Shown in pieces: positions 30,748 to 42,794 of a stretch of 64,000 nt of DNA (its first letter is position 1; each line of letters begins with the position of its first letter). The notes beneath the pieces are model-generated. The model worked only from the letters and a program-made list of their open reading frames with translations, made no database searches and was not told the origin of the DNA. The stretch covers positions 18,786,001-18,850,000 of the forward strand of contig OZ316895.1 of the NCBI GenBank assembly GCA_973895155.1, written 5' to 3'. This DNA is from Marsupella aquatica. Lineage: Eukaryota > Marchantiophyta. The position numbers and the translations under genes were made by a program.

Positions 30748-33700
30748 TCTCTATAAACCATGAGCATTCTCCCTTTCCAAGATCAGTCGGACTTCTCCAA
30801 CTGTGAGAATTTGTTGGCTGGTCAAAGTAGATTCCTCAACGTCTAGTTTGAAAACGGTCTGGAAAACCCAGTACAAATGTTTGCAAGGCATATATGGATG
30901 TCTGCGAGAATGTCGACGATAGAAATCCTCACAAGAACAAGTCGGGAAAATACAAATCTGCACAGTAACTATTTGGTGTCCTTAGATTCTCATGTGTTTG
31001 TACTTTGAATTGCTTCCCCCATGAGTTCCCAATAGAAACATCCCACTGTCCCTGGACGGACATGGTCTCTTTTCTTGCAGATTCAATCCTCTTCATGTGA
31101 CCATGGGTCAAGGTCGATCGAGGAACCGTGTTCTTTCCATTCCGACTCCGGAGATGAACAGTGGATTTCCAAAAGATTGACTCTCTCTGGAAATAAGTTT
31201 ACATTGATTCAAAACTCAAAAAGTGATGGTGGAGGTAGAGGACCGTCTCTTCCTCGGGCTATAGGTATTCCCTGGTCAACAAGATACTTCATCTCAGCTT
31301 CCGAAACATTTGTTCCTTTTATAACAGGAAGAACATCAAGAAAGGAGGGTAGGTTCACTACACCACGACGGGGACGGCTCTGATAACATGTGTTGTTTGG
31401 GCAGAACCATATCATTTCGGCTATGGGTTCCCCCCTGAACATGCGTTGTCCTTTGACAACAATTCCACGACACCGTTTGATGAGGGGAACCCAACTTTCT
31501 TCACTCTATTTCGACACTCATCTCTCTCGGAACTACCGCCAAATGACGCGTTGCACTGTGGACCAGCCCCAAATCTTGATGTCTGACGCAGATGCCATGA
31601 ACCCTGCATGACTTATGTTTCAAGAACTGGAGATTGGAGCGATGTCTGTTGAAGTATAGTGGGAGCGCTTTGTGAGTATTGTGTTGAACGTGATTGATGT
31701 CGACCCTGCGATGTACTGAAATCATCACGTTTGCATCCCTCGAATCATCACTTCCTGAGAGATTGACAACGGGAATGTCATCAGGTTTTTCTTCCGATAC
31801 GGAAGCAAACATTGTGTGGTGCAGATTTTTACGCTTGAGTGATCTGGTATTCGGCAATGTGATAAGGACTTTATCATGCCGGTGGGAGTCTTGTGGCGAG
31901 ACAATCCCAATTGCAGGTCCTTTCCTCTTGACAGACTTTGTTAGAACATCTCCGTTGAGAGGAATCATTCTCTCCAAGTCAAACTCAGCTGCATTGGAGA
32001 GGAGCATGTTCATCGCATCCTTGAACAGCTTTGGGGAACCTGCCTGGTCAGCTGAACGGAAAGCCAGTTTCCATATTGTAGGACCTCTTCCTCTACCCAA
32101 TCCTTTCCGATATGCGGTATATGCTGCAACCTGAGATATAGCTCGATTCTGATCCATTTCACATGCCTCGAAGAGCCCCACTTTTTTTTTCATTACCCAT
32201 GCTTTCATTCCTGCGTGAACAGACTCTGATCCGGTACAGTTAGGAATCATAGCGCCTTCTTCAGCACTTTTGTCCTGGAATGACAAAGCATAAACACTAG
32301 TAAGAATCCGCAAAACATACTAGCGCCAGGCGCTAGGCAAAACATTTCGACAAAACCATCAATATTATTGTGTAATCACATGTTTATGAAAATAAACAGG
32401 TCAATATTGAGAATCAATTACATTATTTGGATTCTTTGGATGGAATGTTGAGGAATGTCATATGAAAAATGTACTTCTACAAAGGAATCTGACTTGCATA
32501 TTACTAGCGCCAGGCGCTATTACTCACCAAGCAAATAAAATTTCCCAACTGCCTCCAACGCACGACCCACCATGATATCCAACTCTGAAGCATTCGGAGC
32601 TTCCCAGGTAAGCAGTTACCCGACTGCCACCATAGGTCAATCTCTCTTGAAAGTCGTTAAGCCTCTACAAATGTTGGTGCGTTCCGTAATTTATCCCATA
32701 GCATTTGATGTTCCGCCTGCTTCTCTTCCAACACTCCTTCAACAGAATGGCGATGAAAAGCTTGGTAAAAATGAAAAGCGTCCATCCTCTCCCGTTCAGG
32801 GTTTGGGTGCCCTCCAAAAAAAACATTTTGGACTGCTAACCATCCGGCTTGGGCATTGTCTGCCATGAAGCCATGAATGGTTAGATTATCCAACCCATTC
32901 TCTTTGGAAACCTCAATCATTAATCTCTAAGCCTTCTTGAACGACGCCGCGTCCTCTGCTTTTAGCTCGCAAGTAAATATTGTACACAATGCACGGTAAT
33001 TGTGATTGTAAACGTGTGCGTTGAAAGTCACCCAATCCTTGGTCATTCGTTTCATGACATCAAAGCTTACCCAGGCACCTTCAAGCATCCCTCCAGGTTG
33101 CATTTGCCGCAAAAGATCCACCCCAGACCCATGGCCTTTGGAAGTCATCTTAAATATGTGAGGTCTGTCTTCTTGAGATCCTTGACCTGGAAGGATGTAC
33201 CTCTGTAGAAAAGGCATGTTGATATTCTTTTGATACCGAACAAGAAAATCCAACTCTCCACGGCCTTTCTGGTCCTGCCTAACACCCCTGAAAAGAGATG
33301 CAAACTTATGTGGAATAGAAACTATAATTAGAGACTGGAAAATCTCTGTCTCTTCGATATCTTCAATCTCACCTAGGTTCTCACACAAAGACTGTACAAA
33401 AGATCCTGTCGCTACATTTTTAATCCCGGCAGGCGTCCAAGTCGGATTGCCTTCCAATTTATTTTTTATGACATCTTCAACTACCTTTTCCGCACTCCGG
33501 GAAAATACCTTATGACAAGGATGGTTGTGGGTGCCCATATGAATTGCAAGGCAAGACATGTGACTACAAGTATCTGAGTCAAGCAGAACTTGAGGATACA
33601 TATAAAACAGTCTTGCAGAGCATGCCTCTACACAAAAAGGGAGCTGCTAGCAATAATGACAAACAACTCCACCCTGCTCAATGAACGATCCAACACGGCG

Positions 33701-34513
33701 AGAGCCTCCAAGTTTCGGGGTACCAGCCCATGCCTTTGCATTCCTCCTCTTCTTTCGGCGGAAGTAGTCACAAGTTTTATTCCTGCACTCAATAAATCCA
33801 GTACAAGTGACTTTACCAAATTCCCAGTATTTCTTGGGCTGCACGTTTGCAGTGGTAGGAAATATTCTAGTCCAGATGTAGCAATCCTTGGTTCGGTCCA
33901 TGTCCCGTAGACGGGATCCTTTGGAAAGAATTCCTGACGATGGAGGCAACTCAAACACTATGTTTCCATTGTACTTCGGAGGCAAACAAGGTACTTGTTC
34001 ATGCCAGAAGTTTCCAGCCAAAATGAACCTTGAAAGTTTGCTGGACCCAGTTGACTTGAGCAGCGCGTCCATTGCACTTCTCCGGTATACAATATGGGAT
34101 TGCGACGATGGCATCTCCTCTTTGACCAAGACCACGTCAGGCGCCGAAGGCTCCACAAAGGGGATCCTTGGTGGCTCCTCATCATCACTATCCGAAAGAG
34201 TAACTACATCCACCGGATCCCTCTGAGGGGATTGCCGATCTCCTTGATTTGGTTCCCGAACGACAATGGAGTAGCGCAACCAAACATTAAGGTGCCAAAA
34301 TCTCACCCCGTCATCAACATCAAAAAGTGCGACAGATTTGAAGTCATTGGCTTCCGTTCCCTCCTGAACAATTGCCTCTATGTCATTCATGCGCAAATCA
34401 AACCTTCCACAAAGATAAACCTCACTTATTTGCCTGTTCCTTTTGGCCACAGACACTGGAATGAAAACAATGTCACCGGTGGACATACGGGTAACTACGA
34501 TTGACTGAGACAT
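30748..34513 (-). pseudogene. P1 MULE-type transposase, copy B
   Basis: Start MSQSIVVT at 34513, aligned with copy C. Order: acidic linker, IVYRRSAMDALLKS, KDCYIWTRIFPTT, a Cys cluster, CLAIHMGTHNHP (C2HH finger), then the DDE-like core with AWVSFDVM (first Asp) and GFMADNAQAGW (second Asp) followed by FHFYQAFHRH. After an intron (about 32275-32650, palindromes at 32321 and 32505) come SAEEGAMIPNC, a Cys-rich block (CNASF...CRNRVKKVG...WFCPNNTCY), and a SWIM finger CSCEDF...PCKHLYW near 30870-30930. Lesions: TGG-to-TAG stops near 33648 and 32932, and frameshifts near 32660 and 31600. The gene product would cut and paste the element. Confidence 0.75.
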
Positions 34514-35512
34514 CACAGAAGCCTCGAAAGCGAATGAGCACAGGAAAATTATGAATCGAAATTCCACCGACAAGGACTGTTATCAATCCTGACTAACATT
34601 TCCCTAAAGCCGTTATAATAAGACAATCCTCTGACACCATAAATGTATTTTGTCGTTATATCAACGTCATTTATGATCAACATCATTAACAATAAACGCC
34701 ATTTAGGAAGAACCCTTTTGTTCTAGAAATATCAGATGATGAATAGCGCCAAGCGCTATTAAAAATATTGCAAAAGTAGAGGCCCATGCAGAGTCAATTT
34801 ATGTGCAACGCCTGGCGCTATTAATAACAATCCAAAAGGTTAGGGTCCATGTAACGTCAATTTATGTGTAGCGCCAGGCGCTAATAAAAGAAAATGACAT
34901 AAAACAAATTCCTAAAGGAGACACTGGATGATTAGCGCCAAGCGCTAATACTGATATCATTCATATTATGAACATATACAATGCTAAAAACTTGAAGTAG
35001 GAGCCTTCAAAAGGCTGAAAAGGCTTTGTTTTTTGCTAGCGCTGGGCGCTAGTTTTCTTTTGTATCAGAAATATGAGAAAACCGGATTTTTGGGAAAGTA
35101 ATGGCGTATTAACGCCTCTTATGGCTCTATATTGAATTCCCAACTGACATAAAAATTGAAGATTTTAGGCCTTGGAAATTACTAGCGCCGGGCGCTCTAT
35201 TTGGTGAGTAAAAATGAATTCGATATATTCTCAGGTTTTCCTTTCAACGGTCATATTCAATGGTAACTATAGGTTGCGTGACCCTCAATACATTGATCCC
35301 CGTTGGTGTTGTCAAATAAGATAACGACATGTTTCACAGATCCAGGCCAGTGGTTCAGTTTCCTTAACGTATATGTCATGCTCTGTGCTCTAGATTCTTC
35401 TTATTTCCCATGTTAAGTACAGTACGATCGAAGCTGTTTGACGGGATTTTGCCGTTCGCGGTACGGAAAGAGCGCGGTGGTCGTCAGTACTTCCTTTGCC
35501 CTTGTGCGAGCA
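34514..35512. promoter_or_regulatory. Divergent promoter region of P1 copy B with six palindromes
   Basis: Separates the start codons of the transposase (34513, minus) and ParB-methyltransferase (35513, plus) genes. Palindromes or close variants at 34744, 34806, 34869, 34933, 35037 and 35183. The first four are spaced 62-64 bp apart, partly because of tandem duplication. No TATA box can be assigned confidently. Confidence 0.7.
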
Positions 35513-38500
35513 ATGGACCCTGTCTTATCCTCCTCTCAATGCTTTAGTGGAAACGGACACAGAGAGGTCGTTCCCTCACAAACATCTGAGTGCTCATTTT
35601 CAGGATCTGTGTATAGTCATCGAGTGACTCGATCCACTGCTTTGCGAGCTCCTGAAGCACAACCCGTTGTATCGTTCCCAAATAGCAAGAGAGGGAAGAT
35701 GAATGATTTTGATTTGTTTGCTGTGGAGGACTTTGGAGAGACGTCGTTGACTGTTTACGATGTGATCTCCAAACACATTATGTCATTTGGAAAAGATTTC
35801 CGAGGACATGACAAGGATCCGCCAAGGATTCCAATGTGCCGACTACTTCATATGGAAGTAGTGCGGATATTACAGAAGGGAAGTCCTTCGATAGAGAAGT
35901 CGAAAGACTCCTTTCAGAGCACAGGATACAATTCTAAGATCGACATGTTGTTTTACGTCCAACCAACAGATTCCAATGGAGAAGTCCAGATCTGCATGCC
36001 AGAGATTCGTGCTTCCTGGGATGCAATGTGGGTCGCAAAGAACAAAAAGTTTGAGGCGGAATGTGCTGGAAACCCTGACTTCTCCATCTTGCAGGATAAG
36101 ATGTTTTCTATGTTTGATGGAAACCATCGACTCTACGCATGGTCCATCGTCACGAAAGAGAATCCGGATGATGTGAAATACCATCCTCGCGTCTAGTGCA
36201 CAATATTCAAGGGAGAAAAGGGGTCCTTGATCGAGATTGAGGCGGCGATGCACACTATTAACCAGTAAGTGTCTCTTCCAATATATTTCTATTCTAATCT
36301 ATGATCACAATGTTTCACTAGCACCGGGGGCTACTAACTCCCTCTCTCATTTTCAGGTTTGGGCAGGCAGTGGTCGAACCCTCTTGGATACTTGATGCAG
36401 ACCGTATCAACCGAATTCTCTCAAATGAACTCGATTACTACAAGTCTATCATTGACGCTGCAAACTTCAAGAAGTTTGGGCAGATCATGCAGAAAACACG
36501 GAAGGGATCGTGGTATACGAAAAAAATGCCTCAAGAAGCGCTTCTGTACATCTTGTGTGAGAATAAGATCAAGTCTTATTCTCGACAGTTTAAGATGGAT
36601 CCGGAACATACTGCCGCTCAGGGTACACCTTGGTCTCCCGGAGAGATTTCAAAAAGACATGCAACGATGATGAAGGAGGCAACAAAGGATTGGGCAATAA
36701 AGGTGTCAAAAATCACTCCTTTGTTAAGCCCCGCTTTTGAGGATTTCATGCGTACATGTGCTGAGATGTACCCCCTCACAGAGAAGAATAAGAGAGAGAA
36801 GAAGCTGGATGTAGTTGTCTATACAATGGATCAAGCAAGAATTGTTTACCGCTGTCTCTGCCCGCGACCCCAAGCTGAGGAGTACCATTCTGGTTGTCCA
36901 TTGTACATCGGAGCTGAGGAAACAATTCTTCCATCCACAGAGCGTTAATGATGATCTAGTGAAGCAATGGTGCCATACCTGGCAAACTTGGAACACTGTG
37001 GAGGGAATTGCTATTGGTTTGCTGCAAACCTCCCTACGCCAGGTCAGTGATATAGTCCCCGCCAATCAGTTGCAGGAGTGGGAGTGTGAGTTGATTGAAT
37101 CGCTTATTGAAATAGTCTCAAATGACTTCAAGAAATTTGGAGACGCTGTGAAAGGCAAGTTTTTTAATACAATGTGGCCTTCCAAGTATCCTGACAAGGC
37201 TGACTACACCCTCAAGAATCAGAAGAGGGCCAAACGATACCTGTATCGTTTCTTCATGCACATGGAGATTGTGAAGCCAAATTACTTTTGGGCATACCTT
37301 GCTGCTTTCCAAAAGTGGATCGTTGTTCCCGAAGGAGACATACTGGCCGACGTATATTCAATGTATCCCGCTGAAGGGTGTCTTCCACCAAGGAAACTAT
37401 CAGAATGGGAGAGAATTCATTGTCCTTGGTATTTGGATACCAATAGATGGGACTCTCCATTCGGAGACACTGAGAAAGACGCATTTCATAAGCTTTCAAA
37501 GTCTCAAGTCCCTCCCAAGTTTGTGTCCGACATGAAGCAGGGAATCAAAGGTGATGTGAGCAAGTCGGCGGCAGAATTGCAAACGGTGTGCGAAACTACG
37601 GTTGTTCATGTTGACCAAAGTCGCAAACCCAGAGCCAAAGCAAAAACCGAAGCTGCGGCACCGAGTACATCAACGCGGTCTGCCAAAAAATGTAAGTTGT
37701 CATTCAGCTTGTAGCTTCACATTTTGGTTAGCGCCAGGCACTGCTATATGACTATGTCTATTGGTTTGTTTTTTCAATTGGTTTGGACAGCGCCTGGCGC
37801 TATTATTCAGCATTGAATAAATTCTGCTCTTTTTCCTCTAGGTGGGAGAAAGTCTGACGCTGCAACCGACGAAACAAAAGTAGATGCCACTCCGGAGCCT
37901 TCCGAAGCCAATACCGGTGCCCAATCAGACCCAATAACTCCAATTGACAAAGCGAAAGAGATCGTCCCTCTTGATGCAACCAGTACAAAGAAGAAGAAGA
38001 AAAGGGCAATTCAAGCTGGAGAATCTTCCAGAGATGATGCCGCTGGAACTGGTGTTCAGAGAGATGTGGGAACCTTCAAGAGAAAATCTTCTAGGCATTG
38101 CATGGTGGAAACAAGTATCCAAGAATTTATTGATACTGCTTTCAACAAAGCAGCAAAACCAGATTGGGTGACTGATGCAGAGAAATGGGGAAAGGACTTA
38201 ATCAAGTCAGGTTCCCGAGAAAAGGGAGTAATCAGAGGAGGAAAAGAAAGATCGTTTGGTGTCAATGCAGGATTCATCTATCTTCCTACTGGACTTAAAC
38301 CTACGCTCATGGACCGTCGGGTTCCAAAGTGGAATGTACCAGACCACACAGTTCCCAATTCTTTCTTCAAAGCGATGGACCCTTTCCTTTCTGATGATGG
38401 CATGCTTGCGATCTTGTATTCAGATGCCCATGACCAGGTCTCTCAGGTCATTTCAGCATGCTAGCAGTCAAAAAAAGTTCCATTTTGTCAATTCTCACAA

Positions 38501-39627
38501 TGTCGTCATGTCTATGCCCATGTATAGAGCAAAGACCAATATTTAGGTACAGATCATTGCATCTCTTGTTTATTGTTAGCGCCCGACACTAATTTAGTCT
38601 TTGCTGTAGTTCTCGAAACATTACCCGTCGGTTGATAATTTGAGCCAAACGTGTGCGATGCGTGCAGGTATTTATCCTTAGGCTAGACATATTTTGTCGG
38701 ACTTCTTCAAAAGGAAAGGTACCAAAGGATCCAAGGTTTAAGCCTCTATCAATAAGTGAAGATCCTTCGATCTCTAACTTGATTGGGCTCCCAACCTTGA
38801 AGACAAATCATTGCCCGGAGTTGGATTTTGCAGGGAACGCCTGTCTTTCGGTTGGTTTTATGCAGTCAGTGATAGAGCTTTTTACTCTTCCTGGAGATAT
38901 TGTCCTTGACTGGACTGTAGGTTCAGGAAGCACATTCATAGCTGGTGATTTTTCTGGTCGTTCGTGATTGGGTTGGAAAATAGGCATGAGTTTGTTGAGA
39001 CCGCATCAAGGGTTTTCTTAGAACTTCTTGATCCCAAGCATGTTCCAATATTGCCTCCTCCCGCGACCAATTTAAGTGGTCGCAAAAAGAAAGATAGGCT
39101 CCGATCTGTTCTCAATTTTGATTCCAACAAAGAGGAAGGTACCTATGGAGACGTCGGAGATGACACAGAGAAAACCCAGGAGGAAGATTCTTTGGAGAAG
39201 AGCGAAGACTCAAACGAGTAATGTTCTTCCAATAAGCTTCTTTATCCTTTCAAGTGTTGTTGACAATTTTGTGTTCTTGCTCTCTTATCTCCTAAACTCA
39301 TATTTTTTTCCGTTTTACTAGATCAGGTCAGAATGGAATCTGAGGAAGCGTTTCCAACTCCGGAGGAGACTAGCTAGGAATGTAATTGTCACTCCTGAGA
39401 AGCCGTTTGTTTTGCCCTCATACGCTGAAAATGCCGCTAGGAGGGTTGAGAAAATTAGAACACTTTGTTGGGAAACAAAGGTCTACGTCTTTAGAGGGGA
39501 GCAGACAGGAAATTCATGAGGAACCCTTATATAGATGATGTTTCCCGAAGCAAGTACATTGATGACGAAGCCGAGTCCACGGACAGATCTGAAAGCTCCG
39601 CATCAGAAACATCTGGTAGTTTATAGG
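35513..39627 (+). pseudogene. P1 ParB-like / DNA-methyltransferase-like fusion gene, copy B
   Basis: Start MDPVLSSSQ (35513), aligned to copy C; the frame is open upstream to 35438. Exon 1 (to about 36265) carries a ParB-like fold: PPRIPMCRLLHMEVVR, SIEKSKDSFQSTGY, and FDGNHRLYAW, the ParB/sulfiredoxin dGxHR signature. Exon 2 (36358-37691) holds WILDADRI and a conserved domain of unknown function. Exons 3-5 (37842-38544, 38665-39218, 39335-39627) hold a methyltransferase-like part ending in motif I, LDWTVGSGSTFIAG plus GRS...IGLE, as in beta-class N4-cytosine/N6-adenine methylases. Motif IV (DPPY) is not recognisable. Palindromes lie in the introns. Lesions: TAG at 36196 and 38461, and frameshifts near 36845 and 38966. 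Confidence 0.65.
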
Positions 39628-40416
39628 TAGCAATGGGGTTTTCTTCAAATACGTCATTTAATGTTTCAATATGTAACCATTTTGATAATTGGCTGATTTT
39701 AAGCCCTTTCAACTTTTACTAGCGCCAGGCGCTCCTCAAACATATTGTCACTATTATATTTTTATTTCAAATTCTTGAAGTTTGAGTTGTGAAGACATGT
39801 TCTTAGGTGCAATATTGGCTAGCGCCGGGCGCTTCCCAATTTTCTAAGGGTTCTTGGGTGTGGATTCTTTCCGGGCTGTGGTTGCATAAATGTTTTGTTT
39901 TCTGTCTGATTTTGTGGTATTAGGTGAACTGGTGGGAACAGTCATGGATCTTTGCAGCTAGATGTCTTCTGGAAAGACCCTGATTGGGAGGAGGCTGGAA
40001 TAGACGATGGTTGTCAATTGAGATTACTGTAATAGCGCCAGGCGCTACTAAAAGGTTTTGGTTAATTATAGTTGACTTAAATAGCGTTCCGAGATCAAAC
40101 ATTTCATAACCCCCTTAATTAAATATCCTCCGAGAGTGCAATTGGTACAAATTATAGACTCTTCACAGCGCCCGGCGCTAGCAATAATCGTGGAGAGTTC
40201 CTACCGCTACGAGTTTCTTATATTTACTCCTATTTGTTTTTTTGGTGTCTTTTAAAAAAACCTCGCCTTCGGCGCTATTTTTACCAGCGCCTGGTGCTAC
40301 CAGATTTTTTTTTCAAAAGTTTGAGACTACAAATTTCCTGTTACTAGTCTTTTTCCCTGTTACCAGTTTCTATTATGAATGCTTGTTTCCTATTTTCTTG
40401 CCTTTTGTAAACACCT
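39628..40416. other. P1 copy B 3' flank with palindromes and right end
   Basis: No gene. Palindromes or variants at 39720, 39820, 40033, 40166 and 40285. From about 40330 the sequence becomes the CCTGTTAC / TTTCCTA-rich right terminus. Confidence 0.65.
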
Positions 40417-41820
40417 CTTGGCAGGGGAAGAAAACTGTCGGCTTATTTGAGGGTTGTAAAATTGACCGCAATCATGCAATCTCTCAAATTGCTGCTTATA
40501 CTGCCTATCGTGATGGTTTACATAGAGGAACAGGTCCTACGGTATTTGAACTAGCTTTCCGTTCAGCTGACCAGGCTGGGTCCCCTCGATTGTTCAAAGA
40601 GGCTTCTAATTTGCTACTAGCTAATGCGGTGGATTTTGATTTGGAGAGGACTTCTCCATTGAACAATGATTTTGTAACCAAATCTGTCAAAAGAAAAGAA
40701 CCAGCAACGGGGAATGTATTGACACAAGACTCCCATCGTCATGACATAATTATGATAACAACACCAAATACACGGGGGTTGAAACGGAGGAATCTGAACT
40801 CAACTCAGTTTTCTCACATTCCTTCAAGGTCTCCTGAAACTCCAATCAATTTTTTTTGGAAGTGACAACTTGGATGACATGCAGGACACACCACCTTTTG
40901 GTCGAGGTGCAGCATCTTCCACATTACCCGAAGTCTCTTTGGACCAAACTCCAGTCCTCCCTAACACGTCACTTTTGGAGATGGATGTTGAACCCGGGTC
41001 TTGGCATCTTCGTCGAACTTCAAGACTTGGGCCTGGTCCACAGTGTAACGGGACATTGTCCGGGAGATGCGACTGTGATGAGTGTCAAAATTGGATTAAG
41101 AAGGTTGGATATCCTTCCAATGCTGGTGTGATTGGAATTGTTGTTAAGGGACATCGCCTGTTCAGAGGTGAACCTCATGCAAAGTTTGTGTGGTTTGCCC
41201 CAATGGTAGTTGTTGGAAGAGCTGCCCACGTTGAGGCATTGCTAACCTGCCTCCTTATCCAGTGTCCTTGCCAGTACTGAAAGGAACAAATTTGTCAAAC
41301 TTGGAGTTACATTTCCAGGAAGAATAGGGTGTTGCAATCTCCACACGACACCAAAGCGTGGCTGCCAACCCTATGCCTTTTGACTTGAGAATCAACATTG
41401 ATGTTTTTCCTGAGAAGATCAATATGGCACAAATCAACATCCGTATTTGAACTAGGAATGGGCGCCCAATGAACCCCAGATCAAATTTGACTCAAGAATA
41501 CCATAGAAGGATTGAATCTACTGCGAAGAAAACAATGACTCTCATCATAGAATTGGATGTTTCCTCAAGAAACTCTTATGGGAAACGATTACTCATCCAA
41601 ACACACGCTCATCGATCTAACACTTATTGGGTGCAGATTTGCATATTTGCCGACATTCTTGAGGAAGACCTTTCATGCCTTGTAAACATTAGTACTGGGT
41701 CTACAAACAATCTTCAAGCTTGATCCGTTGGATTTGGTCTTACAGAGCCAGCCAATTTTGACTGTCGAGTCGGAGAACTCCAGTTCATTGTAGGAAGGAA
41801 GAATCCGCATGGTTTATAGG
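40417..41820 (+). pseudogene. P1 MULE-type transposase, copy A, C-terminal third
   Basis: Continues copy A after copy B: KKTVGLFEGCK, ISQIAAYTAYRDGL, PTVFELAFRSADQAGSPRLF, DSHRHD, LKRRNLN, then after a frameshift near 40855 SWHLRRTSRLGPGPQCNG and CQNWIKKVGYPS, and after further shifts THAHRSNTYWVQIC. The SWIM finger has degenerated (CxC lost). This placement shows copy B inserted into a once-contiguous gene. Confidence 0.75.
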
Positions 41821-42440
41821 AATTTGGATCATTCTACTAGACGTTGAATGGGCATTTTGTTAATGTTGTTTTTAACGGTAACAAACATTTGGTTAGCACT
41901 CGGCCCTAGTAAAATTGGTGTTTCAACAATTGTTGTATTAAACCCTAAACATATTGGAGTTCCTATTGAAATTGGCCTCCTTTTTTGTCTAGAAATATGC
42001 CGTGTTTTGTCGATGATTGTACCAAATCTCTTGTTTTGTTCCCCTCTTTTTCCTGTTATGATCATTACTGTTTCCTGTTTCCTGTCATGGAGGTCGGGCC
42101 CACACTGAGAACAACATAAGGGAAAACAAGACACACAAACCTTGAGGATATGAACTGAATACTGAAGATTTGCACTCCCTTATGAATCACCAAGCATTCC
42201 TTCCAATGTTTTTGTCTTCCTTCTCTTCTCATGCACCTAGATCAACAACGTACAGTTGTACTCTTGAGAGGGGAGGTAGTCCATCAGTTATCGATCACTG
42301 ATATCAGTGGCCCCCCTTTTTTTTGGCAATCTTGGAGACCTCTCCAAGATGGCGACATTTTTTTTGGGCAATCTCGGAGAGCCGACACCCTTCTAGGAGT
42401 ATCTTGGAGATACCAAGTTGGTTTGCTCACTATGTCAAAG
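41821..42440. other. Copy A right end and adjoining unassigned DNA
   Basis: No gene is supported. A decayed palindrome-like TAGCACTCGGCCCTA lies near 41895. TTTCCTGTTTCCTGTCATGG near 42070-42095 is the copy A terminus. From about 42329 the first P2-type palindromes appear, so 42106-42440 is probably P2. The last 9 bp are the target duplication of the small element that follows. Confidence 0.45.
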
Positions 42441-42780
42441 GGGTATGGCATGCGTGACAGTAAACAGGAAACAGGTTTACTGATACCAGCAAAAATTTTC
42501 CTGTTACCAGCAAAAAGTTACTGTTAGTAGGAAAAATAACCATGTCAAAATATTTTCTAAAAAGTCACATTTTCAAAAAAAAATTAAATTACAACATTTT
42601 TGGCTAGCTTTGGGCGCTAGCATTACCAGCGTCGGGCGCTAGCAAAAAATTAAAAAATTCAAAAAAAACATTTCAAAAAAAAATTCAAAAAAAATTCAAA
42701 AAAAATTACCACTCATTTTCCTGTTACCAGTTTCTGTTTCCTGTTACTATTTACTGTTTCCTGTCGTTTGTAAATACCCC
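42441..42780. mobile_element. 340-bp non-autonomous P1 MULE derivative
   Basis: ATGTCAAAG flanks both sides (42432-42440 and 42781-42789), a 9-bp duplication. Ends GGGTATGGCATGC... and, inverted, GGGGTATTTACAAACG... both lead into GACAGTAAACAGGAAACAG-type blocks shared with the full P1 ends. Two palindromes of the P1 type (variants at 42605 and 42627) are retained. Interior is A-rich with AATTCAAAAAAAA repeats. No coding capacity. Confidence 0.9.
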
Positions 42781-42794
42781 ATGTCAAAGAGCCT

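Larger units (their letters stand above)
30106..40416. mobile_element. P1 Mutator-like element, copy B, complete (10.3 kb)
   Basis: Inserted in the copy A transposase gene. CTTGGCAGG is duplicated at 30097-30105 and 40417-40425 (the match extends to 11 bp), typical of MULEs (9-11 bp). Left end GGGTATAGCCACCG... and right end (inverse) AGGTGTTTACAAAAGG... share the subterminal block CARGAAAATAGGAAA. Contains a minus-strand transposase gene and a plus-strand ParB-methyltransferase gene with a shared 1-kb divergent promoter region. About 19 copies of the TAGCGCCAGGCGCTA palindrome lie in its non-coding DNA. Confidence 0.85.
27418..42105 (+). mobile_element. P1 Mutator-like element, copy A (5' part missing), with nested copy B
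   Basis: Plus-strand transposase pieces at 27418-30105 and 40428-41820 belong to one gene interrupted by a LINE (29224-29780) and by P1 copy B. The right end near 42060-42105 reads TTTCCTGTTTCCTGTCATGG..., matching the inverse of the GACAGGAAAYAGGAAA block in the other P1 ends. The left part, including the divergent ParB-methyltransferase gene expected upstream, was displaced beyond the window by CACTA-2. Confidence 0.7.
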
